NCBI GenBank assembly: GCA_030645235.1
Contig: JAUSMV010000030.1
Location: forward strand, 1,232,988 to 1,296,987
Direction of reading: 5' to 3'
DNA length: 64,000 nt
Source: Parvibaculum sp.
Lineage (GTDB): Bacteria > Pseudomonadota > Alphaproteobacteria > Parvibaculales > Parvibaculaceae
Of this stretch, positions 44,789 through 52,603 are shown one piece after another. Under the pieces are notes generated by a model. That model saw only the letters and a list, made by a program, of their open reading frames with translations. It did not search any database and had not been told where the DNA came from. The translations under genes were made by a program, and so were the position numbers. Positions within the stretch are counted from its first letter, which is position 1; each line of letters opens with the position of its first letter.

Positions 44789-45973
44789 ATGTCGGGAACG
44801 CCAATCGGTGCAGCGACCTATATTCAAACTGCAACCGAGCGTGTGTTGATCGGCGACCCTGCCGCCCATGCGATTGCGGCTGAAGCAGAGCGACTGAATG
44901 CAAATCGCGTCTTTCTGTTGGTGAGCCGCTCACTCAATCAAAACACCGACGAGATTGAGAAAATCAAAAAGGCGCTCGGCGCGCGCTTCGCCGGACTTTA
45001 CGATGGTATGCCCGCGCACGGACCGCGCAGCGCGGTACTGGAGGCGGCAACATCTGCCCGCGCGCTCAAGGCCGATCTCATTGTCTCGGTCGGCGGCGGA
45101 TCGGTAACGGACGCGGCCAAAGTGATGAGCGTCTGCCTCAAACACAATCTCAGGACACATGAAGATATGGAACCCTTCCATATGTTCGTGAACGAAGCGG
45201 GACACGTCACGAACCCGACATTTGAAGGGCCGGATGTGCGCGTCATTTGCGTGCCGACGACATTGTCAGGTGGTGAGTTCAACACACTGAGCGGCTGTAC
45301 AGATGAACGCATCAAACTGAAGCAGGGCTACGAGCACCGCATGATGGCCCCTATCGCCATCGTGCTTGATCCCGCGATCACGCGGCACACGCCGGAATGG
45401 CTCTGGCTTTCAACCGGCGTGCGCGCGCTTGATCATGCGATTGAAACGCTGGGTTCTTTCCAGTCCAATTATTTCTGCGACAGCATGGCCGAAAGCGCGC
45501 TGAAACTTCTTGGTGAAGGTCTCGCGCGCGTCAAAGCAGATGCGAGCGATCTCGACGGTCGTCTCAAATGTCAGATCGGCGCATGGCAATCGATGATCCC
45601 CGTCATTGCCGGCGTGCCGATGGGTTTAAGCCATGCAACAGGCCATGCACTCGGTGGAACGTTTGATGTGCCCCATGGTCACACATCCTGCGTCATGGCA
45701 CCTTATGCACTCGCCTATAATGCGAGCGTCAATGGCGAGCGGCAGAAGCGCATCAGCGCAGCACTCGGCGCAAGCGGTGAGCCTGCCCATATCGTCACTG
45801 ACCGTTTGATCCGCAGCCTTGGTATGCCGCGCTCGCTTGGCGAAGTGGGCGTTACTGAAAAAGATTTGCCCGTGCTGGCCGGTGCCATCATGCAGGACAT
45901 CTGGGCGCGCACCAATCCGCGTCCGGTCGCGAGTGCCGACGATGTCGTTCAATTTTTGAGGACTGCTCTCTGA
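44789..45973 (+). CDS. Iron-containing alcohol dehydrogenase / maleylacetate reductase-like
   Basis: A 394-aa group III dehydrogenase. NAD-binding is seen in VSVGGGSVTDAAKVMSVCLK and CVPTTLSGGEFNTLSG. The metal region has GLSHATGHALGGTFDVPHGH, with the expected histidines. The segment usually DALTHAIE reads GVRALDHAIET, so the canonical Asp ligand is displaced, as in some maleylacetate-reductase-like proteins. It begins the rightward operon and the TetR gene follows 1 bp later. The reaction could be alcohol oxidation or maleylacetate reduction. Confidence 0.85.
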   Translation: MSGTPIGAATYIQTATERVLIGDPAAHAIAAEAERLNANRVFLLVSRSLNQNTDEIEKIKKALGARFAGLYDGMPAHGPRSAVLEAATSARALKADLIVSVGGGSVTDAAKVMSVCLKHNLRTHEDMEPFHMFVNEAGHVTNPTFEGPDVRVICVPTTLSGGEFNTLSGCTDERIKLKQGYEHRMMAPIAIVLDPAITRHTPEWLWLSTGVRALDHAIETLGSFQSNYFCDSMAESALKLLGEGLARVKADASDLDGRLKCQIGAWQSMIPVIAGVPMGLSHATGHALGGTFDVPHGHTSCVMAPYALAYNASVNGERQKRISAALGASGEPAHIVTDRLIRSLGMPRSLGEVGVTEKDLPVLAGAIMQDIWARTNPRPVASADDVVQFLRTAL

Positions 45974-45974
45974 T

Positions 45975-46625
45975 ATGGCACGCACCGCTCTCATGCCCGC
46001 AAAGCGCAAACCGAAAGCTGACACATCCGCCCGCGATGTGAAGGGTGAGATTTCGGCTTACAAGCGTCGTCTCATTCTGGAGGAGGCGTGTCACCTTTTC
46101 TATGCGCATGGTTATGAAGGCACGACGCTGGACGCCATTGCAGAAAGGCTCAATGTCACCAAGCCTTTCATCTATAGCTATCACCGCAACAAGGCCGAGA
46201 TATTGCGCGAGATCAGCGAGCGCGGCATTCGCCTTTGCCTTGCCGCACTTGACGAGGTGCGCAGCAATGGCGGCACACCCTTGGCGCAACTCAAAGCGAT
46301 TGTCGACCGTGTCACCACTCTCATTTTAGAAAATCAGGAATATATCGTCGTCTACCAGCGCGAAGAAAAGAACCTTGAGCCTGCGACCGCGCGCGACATT
46401 CGCCGTTTGCGCAAAATGTTCGACACGCGACTTGAAGCGCTGCTTGATGAAGGCGTGGCTTCGGGCGAGTTCGACATTGAAGACACGGGCTTTGCCGCCA
46501 TTTCGATCAGCGGTCTCATGTCTTGGACCGCAAACTGGTTTCAACCGGGTGGACGGCGCCCGGCAAGCGAAGTCATCGTACAGACGTTGAAAATGGTGAC
46601 CCATATGGTTGCCGCACCAAAATAG
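45975..46625 (+). CDS. TetR-family transcriptional regulator
   Basis: A 216-aa TetR regulator. The DNA-binding region is YKRRLILEEACHLFYAHGYE, then GTTLDAIAERLNVTKPFIYS, YHRNKAEILREI. The C-terminal ligand domain is all-helical (LAQLKAIVDRVTTLILENQE; RDIRRLRKMFDTRLEALLDE). It lies between the dehydrogenase and ligase genes, and likely controls the divergent promoter through the TATATAC-N6-GTATATA palindrome. The inducer is perhaps an acyl-CoA or its acid; inference. Confidence 0.9.
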   Translation: MARTALMPAKRKPKADTSARDVKGEISAYKRRLILEEACHLFYAHGYEGTTLDAIAERLNVTKPFIYSYHRNKAEILREISERGIRLCLAALDEVRSNGGTPLAQLKAIVDRVTTLILENQEYIVVYQREEKNLEPATARDIRRLRKMFDTRLEALLDEGVASGEFDIEDTGFAAISISGLMSWTANWFQPGGRRPASEVIVQTLKMVTHMVAAPK

Positions 46626-46662
46626 GATAACCGCGACCCGATGCATGTCTGGGGAGGGATGC

Positions 46663-48282
46663 ATGAGCGAGACAGAGGGCACAGTCAACGATCCGCGCAT
46701 TCCGCCGCGTCACGCCTGCGTGCTGCGCTACGCACTTGACCATTGGGCACAGGAAACACCGGACAAGACTTATGTCGTGTTCGGCGATGGCACGAGTTGG
46801 ACCTATGCCGAGATGCGCGCCCGCACGAAGGCGCGCGCTGCCTCACTCCAAGACCTGAACGTCGCGCAGGGCGATCATGTCGCCGCATGGCTGCCCAATG
46901 GCGCTGAGGCGCTTGTCACATTTTATGCCGTCAATTATTTGGGCGCGGTTTTTGTGCCGATCAACACGGCCTATGTCGGCACCATTCTCGAACACGTGAT
47001 CGACAATTGTGATGCAAAGCTCATCGTCGTGCATGGCAGCCTGTTGCCGCGCCTGCATGACATCAAGCTCGCGGCGCTAGAGCAGGTTGTGATCGTCGGG
47101 CCGGACGGCGAAGCGCCCGCCTCGTTGCAGGTCTCACGTTTTGACGACAGCAGCGCTAAAGAGCTTCGCCCGCTCGCCCGTCCTATAGAGCCCTGGGACA
47201 CACAAGCTGTCGTCTATACGTCCGGCACGACAGGTCCGTCGAAGGGTGTGCTGATGTCTTATCTGCATCTCTTTTCCAATGCCGGGCCGGAGACATGGGA
47301 TTTTGTCACCGGCGAGGATCGTTTTCTCATCAACATGCCGATCTTTCATATCGGTGGCATCGGCCTTCCCTTCGTCATGCTCGCGCGCGGCGGCTCGATT
47401 GCTCTCTGGGAGAATTTTAAAACCGACGAGTTTTGGGATTTTGTACGCAAGACTGACTGCACCGTCGCTTTTCTCTTGGGCGTCATGGCGACGTTCCTTT
47501 TGAAAGAACCGGCCTCTGCGCGTGATCGCAAACACCGGCTGCGCCTCGCGCTGATGGTGCCGCTGATGGAAAGTGCCGCCGCATTTCACACCCGCTTTGG
47601 CGTCGATATTTATACGATCTTCAACATGACGGAGATTTCGTCGCCCATTATTTCCAAACCAAACCCCACGGCACTCGGTACTTGCGGCACCAAGCGCGAC
47701 GGCGTTGATGTGCGACTTGTCGATGAGAATGATTGCGAAGTGCCTGTGGGCACCGTCGGCGAAATGATTATCCGGGCAGACCGGCCCTTCGCGATGATGC
47801 ATGGCTATCTCAAAAATCCCGAAGCGACGGCACGCGCATGGCGCAATGGCTGGTTCCATACCGGCGATGCGTTTCGCAAGGATACTGAAGGCAATTTCTT
47901 CTTTGTGGATCGCATGAAGGATGCAATTCGTCGGCGCGGCGAAAACATTTCATCGTTTGAAGTTGAAGCCGAGATCATGGCGCATCCTGATGTGCAGGAG
48001 GCCGCCGCTATCGGTGTGCCGAGTCCTCATGGTGAGGATGATGTGATGGCGGTTGTGGCGCCTGTCGCCGGACGCACCATCAATGAGGCGCAACTCATTG
48101 ATTTTCTTAAGGTTCGCCTGCCCTATTTTATGGTGCCGCGCTATATCCGCATCCTTCCCGAACTGCCGAAAACACCAACGGCGAAAGTGCAGAAAGTCGG
48201 GTTGCGCGCCGACGGCATCACGGTGGACACATGGGACCGCGAGGCCTTAAGCATTGAAATCAAAAGAGAAAATCTGCGATAA
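46663..48282 (+). CDS. AMP-dependent acyl-CoA synthetase/ligase (CaiC-like)
   Basis: A 539-aa ANL-superfamily adenylate-forming enzyme. P-loop: VVYTSGTTGPSKGVLMS. The later motifs are IFNMTEISSP, GEMIIRADRPFAMMHGYLKN, GWFHTGDAFRKDTEGNFFFV, DRMKDAIRRRGENISSFEVE and the C-terminal PKTPTAKVQKVGLR with the catalytic Lys. It starts at ATG 46663 after GGGGAGGG. It most resembles carnitine- or aryl-CoA ligases. It would activate the substrate acid of this cassette before further breakdown. Confidence 0.88.
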   Translation: MSETEGTVNDPRIPPRHACVLRYALDHWAQETPDKTYVVFGDGTSWTYAEMRARTKARAASLQDLNVAQGDHVAAWLPNGAEALVTFYAVNYLGAVFVPINTAYVGTILEHVIDNCDAKLIVVHGSLLPRLHDIKLAALEQVVIVGPDGEAPASLQVSRFDDSSAKELRPLARPIEPWDTQAVVYTSGTTGPSKGVLMSYLHLFSNAGPETWDFVTGEDRFLINMPIFHIGGIGLPFVMLARGGSIALWENFKTDEFWDFVRKTDCTVAFLLGVMATFLLKEPASARDRKHRLRLALMVPLMESAAAFHTRFGVDIYTIFNMTEISSPIISKPNPTALGTCGTKRDGVDVRLVDENDCEVPVGTVGEMIIRADRPFAMMHGYLKNPEATARAWRNGWFHTGDAFRKDTEGNFFFVDRMKDAIRRRGENISSFEVEAEIMAHPDVQEAAAIGVPSPHGEDDVMAVVAPVAGRTINEAQLIDFLKVRLPYFMVPRYIRILPELPKTPTAKVQKVGLRADGITVDTWDREALSIEIKRENLR

Positions 48283-48329
48283 GCTCCGGCTATACTAAGA
48301 GCGATCATCGGCAAAGGGAGACCGGAAAA

Positions 48330-49286
48330 TTGACAAAACCACAGCTCATTGCGCATCGCGGCGGGACCGGATTGTGGCCGGAAAATACGCTGGAAGCCTT
48401 TGTTCCTGCTATGGATTTGGGTTCGGACGGGATCGAGATCGATGTCCATCTGACACGCGACGGGGTGCCTGTTGTCCATCATGATGAGAGCCTGAAACCC
48501 TCGGTTGCACGCGGGCGCGACGGACAGTGGCTGACGCGGCCGACGCCGCTCATCAAGGACCTGGATTTCGCCCAATTACGCCATTATGACGTCGGACGGT
48601 TGCGGCCCGGATCGGGCTACGGATCACGGTTTCCGGAGCAAAAACCCTTTGATTCCGCCACTATTCCGCGTCTTGAGGACACCTATAATGTGGTCCGCAG
48701 CCATGGCAAGACGGATTTCCATATTTACGTGGAACTCAAGACCTCGCTCCTTGATCTCAGACAATCGTCCACGCCGGAAACCCTTGCAGAATCAGTGGTT
48801 AAGCTCACCCGCCAGATGGGCATGGGGCATCGCGTCACTTTTGTTTCATTCGACTGGCGTGCCCTGAAACATGCCAAAAAAATCGCGCCGGAAATCCCTA
48901 ACGCCTTCACAACAAACCCTTTTTTCATGCTGGACCCGCAAGACCCGTCAGCGGCGAAAGACGTGGCAGGCAGCGAGGAAGCCATCCTGCGCGAACGCTC
49001 GGCCAAGGGCGCGGACTGGTATGGCGGGCAGGACTGGACGCAGCAAGAAGGCCCGAATTTTGCCGCTAAGATGTTGAAATCAATGGCATCTGGCGGTGCG
49101 GGTGGTTGGTTTGCCTGGCATGGTGATGTGACGGCGGAAACCGTGGCGCTCGCCAAAGACCTCAAGCTCAAAGTCTCGTGCTGGACGGTCGATGAACCTG
49201 CTGAAATGGCCCGTCTTATCAACCTGGGCGTGCATGCGATCCTGACCGACAGGCCCGACAGGCTCAAAACCGCTCTTGTCAGTTAG
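48330..49286 (+). CDS. Glycerophosphodiester phosphodiesterase
   Basis: A 318-aa GDPD-family enzyme that splits glycerophosphodiesters to glycerol-3-phosphate and an alcohol. The active-site motifs are IAHRGGTGLWPENTLEAF, DLGSDGIEIDVHLTRDGVPV and VHHDESL, with the paired Glu/Asp metal ligands. LINLGVHAILTDRPDRL closes the barrel. Translation seems to start at TTG 48330 behind AAAGGGAG. No signal peptide, so cytoplasmic. It trails the ligase gene by 47 bp and may be read through or independent. Confidence 0.9.
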   Translation: MTKPQLIAHRGGTGLWPENTLEAFVPAMDLGSDGIEIDVHLTRDGVPVVHHDESLKPSVARGRDGQWLTRPTPLIKDLDFAQLRHYDVGRLRPGSGYGSRFPEQKPFDSATIPRLEDTYNVVRSHGKTDFHIYVELKTSLLDLRQSSTPETLAESVVKLTRQMGMGHRVTFVSFDWRALKHAKKIAPEIPNAFTTNPFFMLDPQDPSAAKDVAGSEEAILRERSAKGADWYGGQDWTQQEGPNFAAKMLKSMASGGAGGWFAWHGDVTAETVALAKDLKLKVSCWTVDEPAEMARLINLGVHAILTDRPDRLKTALVS

Positions 49287-49297
49287 CATTTCTTGCA

Positions 49298-49338
49298 AGA
49301 GATCGAGTGTTTCCATGCAGAGATCGAGTGTTTCCATG
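49298..49338. repeat. Two tandem copies of a 20-bp sequence
   Basis: AGAGATCGAGTGTTTCCATG occurs at 49298-49317 and again at 49319-49338, a period of 21 bp. It lies between the GDPD stop and the shared terminator. No function is evident. Confidence 0.85.
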
Positions 49339-49371
49339 TCGAGTTCGTAGCTCTGTTTGTTGAAGCTCAAA

Positions 49372-49406
49372 GAAAAGGCCCGGAGGACTTATCCCCGGGC
49401 CTTTTT
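49372..49406. terminator. Bidirectional terminator between GDPD and infC
   Basis: GGCCCGG and CCGGGCC form a strong hairpin, preceded by AAAA and followed by TTTTT. It can serve both convergent genes. Confidence 0.87.
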
Positions 49407-49442
49407 GCTCTCAAAAATATTTAATCCCCAAAACCGAGATGA

Positions 49443-49979
49443 TTATTTCGGTGCGAGGACCATCACCATCTGACGGCCTTCGAGGCGGGGATAAGCTTCC
49501 ACTTTGGAAATCTCCTCGACCTGCTCTTTGACTTTGTTCAGGAGCGCCATGCCGAGTTCCTGATGCGCCATTTCGCGACCGCGGAAACGCAAAGTGACTT
49601 TCACTTTGTCGCCTTCCTCGAAGAAGCGAAGCATGGATTTCATCTTCACGTCATAGTCATGCGTGTCGATGTTCGGGCGCATTTTGATTTCTTTGACTTC
49701 AACGGTCTTCTGCTTCTTGCGAGCTTCGTTGGCCTTTTTCTGCGCCTGAAATTTGAATTTGCCGAAGTCGAGCAACTTGCAGACGGGCGGTTTGGAATTG
49801 GGCGACACTTCGACGAGGTCGAGCCCTGCTTCTTCCGCCATACGCATGGCTTCAACAGTCGGAATCACGCCGCGCTTTTCGCCGTCGGCGTCGATGAGAA
49901 GAACGGATGATTCATCGATCATCTCGTTGATGCGCGGGCCATCACGTGTGGGCGGCGCCTGGACTGGTCTACGAGTTAT
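49443..49979 (-). CDS. infC: Translation initiation factor IF-3 with probable AUA start
   Basis: IF-3 keeps 30S subunits free and checks start codons. The body is typical: [79 protein letters not shown]. The first ATG in frame (49922) comes too late. Codons upstream encode the conserved [17 protein letters not shown] block. Before the nearest upstream in-frame stop there is no ATG, GTG or TTG. ATA at 49979 lies 8 nt after AAGGAG and gives 178 aa, so I place the start there. E. coli infC also has a rare start (AUU), used for autoregulation. Confidence 0.93.
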   Translation of the reverse strand: MTRRPVQAPPTRDGPRINEMIDESSVLLIDADGEKRGVIPTVEAMRMAEEAGLDLVEVSPNSKPPVCKLLDFGKFKFQAQKKANEARKKQKTVEVKEIKMRPNIDTHDYDVKMKSMLRFFEEGDKVKVTLRFRGREMAHQELGMALLNKVKEQVEEISKVEAYPRLEGRQMVMVLAPK

Positions 49980-49987
49980 GTAACTCT

Positions 49988-49993
49988 CTCCTT
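49988..49993 (-). promoter_or_regulatory. Ribosome binding site deciding the infC start
   Basis: AAGGAG on the minus strand sits 8 nt ahead of ATA (49977-49979). The conventional ATG at 49920-49922 has no comparable site and would drop the conserved N-terminal block. Confidence 0.8.
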
Positions 49994-50001
49994 CTATCTG
50001 T

Positions 50002-50106
50002 CCTTAAGCAGCCACAACGAGATTTTTACTTTGAAGCCCTACGGCTTCGGGGGCTCTTACGCCCGATGAACGGGGGCCACAGACCCGATTTCGGGCCTGC
50101 TTAAGG
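50002..50106 (-). promoter_or_regulatory. Structured infC leader RNA (multi-branched)
   Basis: CCTTAAGCAG (50097-50106) pairs perfectly with CTGCTTAAGG (50002-50011), closing an 85-nt interior. Inside are hairpins: CCCG-AAAT-CGGG (about 50084-50095), CCCG-TTCAT-CGGG (about 50061-50075), and AGCCC...GGGCT (about 50033-50054). The closing stem ends 8 nt before the Shine-Dalgarno site. I do not recognise it as a known riboswitch. Confidence 0.6.
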
Positions 50107-50120
50107 ATATGGACCGCAAA

Positions 50121-50149
50121 GCTATAGATTTGATGGGGCTTTATCGCAA
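50121..50149 (-). promoter_or_regulatory. Probable infC promoter
   Basis: TTGCGA (50144-50149) and TATAGC (50121-50126) on the minus strand are spaced by 17 nt. Start of transcription would fall near 50114, a few bases before the closing stem of the leader. Confidence 0.6.
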
Positions 50150-50193
50150 GGGTCTTGGCACCCCTGACGCTTAATTGAACGGAATCAAGGGTC

Positions 50194-50529
50194 TTACGGG
50201 TGCCAGCGGGGGCGCGGCCAGACGAGATAACGCATCAAACGGGTCATCTGCGTGCCTTCGGCATCATAAATATCGCTGAAACCCATCCATGACATGCGCC
50301 GCATCAGGGCGAGAAAGCGGGCGGGGCCGCGCGCCACACCTTCGGGCCAGACCTCATCAGCGGCCTGCATCAGATCGGGCGCGGCTGTTTCACCGACCAG
50401 CAACACGAGGCGGGCACCGGGATGCGTCGCACGCGCCTCAGCCATCACGCCTGCTGCGTCGTCGCGCGAGGTCAGCGCAATGACGAGAACGGGGCGCTGC
50501 GCGATGCGCTCTGCAAATTTCCGGGTCAT
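50194..50529 (-). CDS. Conserved hypothetical protein linked to a glycosyltransferase
   Basis: A 111-aa protein: RPVLVIALTSRDDAAGVMAE, ARLVLLVGETAAPDLMQAAD, FLALMRRMSWMGFSDIYDAE and a basic C-terminus LVWPRPRWHP. The alternating strand-helix pattern is like the first Rossmann half of a GT9-type glycosyltransferase, but the rest of such an enzyme is absent. Its start overlaps the stop of the GT4 gene by 4 bp (ATGA), so the two are made together. I recall this pairing from other Rhizobiales but cannot give a function. Confidence 0.7.
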   Translation of the reverse strand: MTRKFAERIAQRPVLVIALTSRDDAAGVMAEARATHPGARLVLLVGETAAPDLMQAADEVWPEGVARGPARFLALMRRMSWMGFSDIYDAEGTQMTRLMRYLVWPRPRWHP

Positions 50530-51782
50530 GCCGGTGCGAGAAGTTTTGCGTAGATCGCCAGCGTCGCATCCGTCATCGCCTCAACGGAATAATGCGCGAG
50601 CACATTGGCACGGCCACGCGCGCCCATCGCGGCGCGTTCGTCCGACGACAGCGCCAGCATCTCTGCCATCGCGCCCTGCAACGCGGCGACATCGCCCGAC
50701 GCGAAAGCAAAACCTGTGGCAGCGCCCAATCCCACATGAAGCGGGGTCAGCACCGTTTCGCGCTGACCGCCTGAGTCACTCGCGATCACGGGCCGCTCAC
50801 ACGATTGCGCTTCAACCGCTGTGCGCCCGAAAGGTTCGGCCTCTATCGATGGCGACAGAATAATATCTGAAATCGCGTAAGCGGCGGGCATGTCAGCGCA
50901 GGGGCCGGTCAGGCGCACGCAATCATCAAGACCCAGACGCGCGATCAGGCTTTCAAGCTCGTTGACGAAATTATCGCGGCCCTGCGCGTCGCCGACCAAC
51001 AACAACTCGAAATTTTTGTGACCGGCGGCTTTCAATGCGGCGGCAGCTTCGACGGCAAGCGTCTGGCCTTTCCAGCGTGTCAATCGTGCGGGCAGCATGA
51101 AAATAATGCGGTTGTCGTCGGCCACGCCCCATTCAGCGCGCAGTTTTTCAATGCGCTCCGCCGATACATTGGCGAGCGAAAAATGCGCTGTATCGATGCC
51201 GCGCGGCACGGTGAAGACGCGGGCGGCGTCGGGCGCATGAATGCGGGCAATGCGGGCGGCGGTGTAGGCGGAATTGGCGATCACCGCATCACCGCGCGCC
51301 ATCACGGAATTGTAAAAGACTTTGAGGCGCGGGTTTTCATGCACTTTGGAATGATAGGTGGTGACAAAGGGCCGCGCGGTGCGGCGTGCGGCGGCGAGCG
51401 CTGACCAGGCGGGCGCGCGCGAGCGGGCGTGAACGAGATCAACCTTCTCGCGCGTGATCAGGCGCGTCAGATGTTCGACATTGAGTGCCATGATGATGGG
51501 GTTTTTGGATTTCATCGCGAGGTCGATATGCTCGCCACCCGCTGCCAAAAGTTCAGGGATCAAACGACCGCCGGAACTGGCGACCAGCGCGCGGCCACCG
51601 GCCTTCACAATCGCACGTGCCATATCAATCGTTGTGCGTTCCGCACCGCCTATATTGAGCGTGGGGACGATTTGCAGGATGGTGGGGCGCGTTTTGAATT
51701 GGATGGACAAAGGCTGAAGTCCCTGATGGGCCGTATGGGGTGTGCGCGTCTTGATAAATTGCGGGCGGCGCGTCTTACTCAT
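50526..51782 (-). CDS. Glycosyltransferase family 4 protein
   Basis: A 418-aa GT-B retaining glycosyltransferase. N-terminal domain: TILQIVPTLNIGGAERTTID, VDLVHARSRAPAWSALAAAR. C-terminal donor domain: RIIFMLPARLTRWKGQTLAV, and the acidic donor-binding motif region ILSPSIEAEPFGRTAVEAQS. Substrate likely lipid-linked or LPS sugars; inference. It is divergent from the alpha/beta hydrolase gene with only 29 bp between starts. The true start may be internal because the first 30 residues are basic and poorly conserved-looking. Confidence 0.88.
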   Translation of the reverse strand: MSKTRRPQFIKTRTPHTAHQGLQPLSIQFKTRPTILQIVPTLNIGGAERTTIDMARAIVKAGGRALVASSGGRLIPELLAAGGEHIDLAMKSKNPIIMALNVEHLTRLITREKVDLVHARSRAPAWSALAAARRTARPFVTTYHSKVHENPRLKVFYNSVMARGDAVIANSAYTAARIARIHAPDAARVFTVPRGIDTAHFSLANVSAERIEKLRAEWGVADDNRIIFMLPARLTRWKGQTLAVEAAAALKAAGHKNFELLLVGDAQGRDNFVNELESLIARLGLDDCVRLTGPCADMPAAYAISDIILSPSIEAEPFGRTAVEAQSCERPVIASDSGGQRETVLTPLHVGLGAATGFAFASGDVAALQGAMAEMLALSSDERAAMGARGRANVLAHYSVEAMTDATLAIYAKLLAPA

Positions 51783-51811
51783 AAGTCATATTGCAACCGA
51801 GATGAACACTG

Positions 51812-52600
51812 ATGAGCAACACAACAAGATCAGGCAGGCTTACCCGTGCGGACGGGCACGAGATTGCTTACGCCACAGATATACCACGTGTGCCTGCCGG
51901 TCCCACGGGGCTTTTCTGGTTGTCGGGATTTAAGTCCGATATGGCGGGCACGAAGGTGCAGGCGCTGGCAGGATGGGCGCGGGAGGCGGGCCGGGCGCTG
52001 ACGCGGTTTGATTATTTCGGGCACGGGCAATCAACGGGCGCGTTTCTCGACGGCACCATCGGGCGCTGGATTGAGGATGCGGTCGCGGTGTTTGATGAGG
52101 TGACTGTGGGTCCTCAGGTGCTGGTCGGTTCCAGCATGGGGGCCTGGGTGGCGCTGCATCTGGCGCTTGCCCGCCCTGAGCGGGTGAAAGCCCTTGTGCT
52201 GATTGCGCCTGCGCCGGATTTCACCGAGGCGCTGATGTGGGCGGGGTTTTCGGACGCGGTGAAGGCGACGCTTTTGCGCGATGGCGTTTACCGCGAGGCA
52301 GGCTCGCTTGATGAAGGAGCCGGACACGAAGGGTTGGAGATTTCGCTCAAGCTCATTGAAGAGGGGCGCAGGCACTTGCTGCTCGGTGCGCCGATTGCGA
52401 TTGAGTGCCCTGTGCGGATTTTGCAGGGGATGCGCGACGAGAGCGTGCCTTACACCCATGCGCTGCGGCTGGCAGAGGCTTTGGTGTCGCAGGATGTGCG
52501 CGTGATGCTGACCAAGGCGGGAGATCATCGTCTGTCCACGGATGATGATCTGGCAAGGCTGATGCGGGCGGTGGGGGCGGTGCTGAAGGAGGCGGAGTGA
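51812..52600 (+). CDS. Alpha/beta hydrolase (ABHD10-like)
   Basis: A 262-aa serine hydrolase. Nucleophile elbow is GSSMG at residues 106-110 with S108. LFWLSGFKSDMAGTKVQAL and RFDYFGHGQSTG before it resemble the ABHD10-like esterase group. The acid and His are expected in QGMRDESVPYTHAL and AGDHRLSTDDDL. Substrate unknown; relatives cleave acyl-thioesters or acyl-glucuronides. The gene is convergent with the TPR gene, with 3 bp between. Confidence 0.87.
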   Translation: MSNTTRSGRLTRADGHEIAYATDIPRVPAGPTGLFWLSGFKSDMAGTKVQALAGWAREAGRALTRFDYFGHGQSTGAFLDGTIGRWIEDAVAVFDEVTVGPQVLVGSSMGAWVALHLALARPERVKALVLIAPAPDFTEALMWAGFSDAVKATLLRDGVYREAGSLDEGAGHEGLEISLKLIEEGRRHLLLGAPIAIECPVRILQGMRDESVPYTHALRLAEALVSQDVRVMLTKAGDHRLSTDDDLARLMRAVGAVLKEAE

Positions 52601-52603
52601 GGG

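Noticed and set aside
47134..47859. 241-aa minus-strand ORF
   Set aside because: Antisense to the acyl-CoA ligase, whose motifs are unambiguous.
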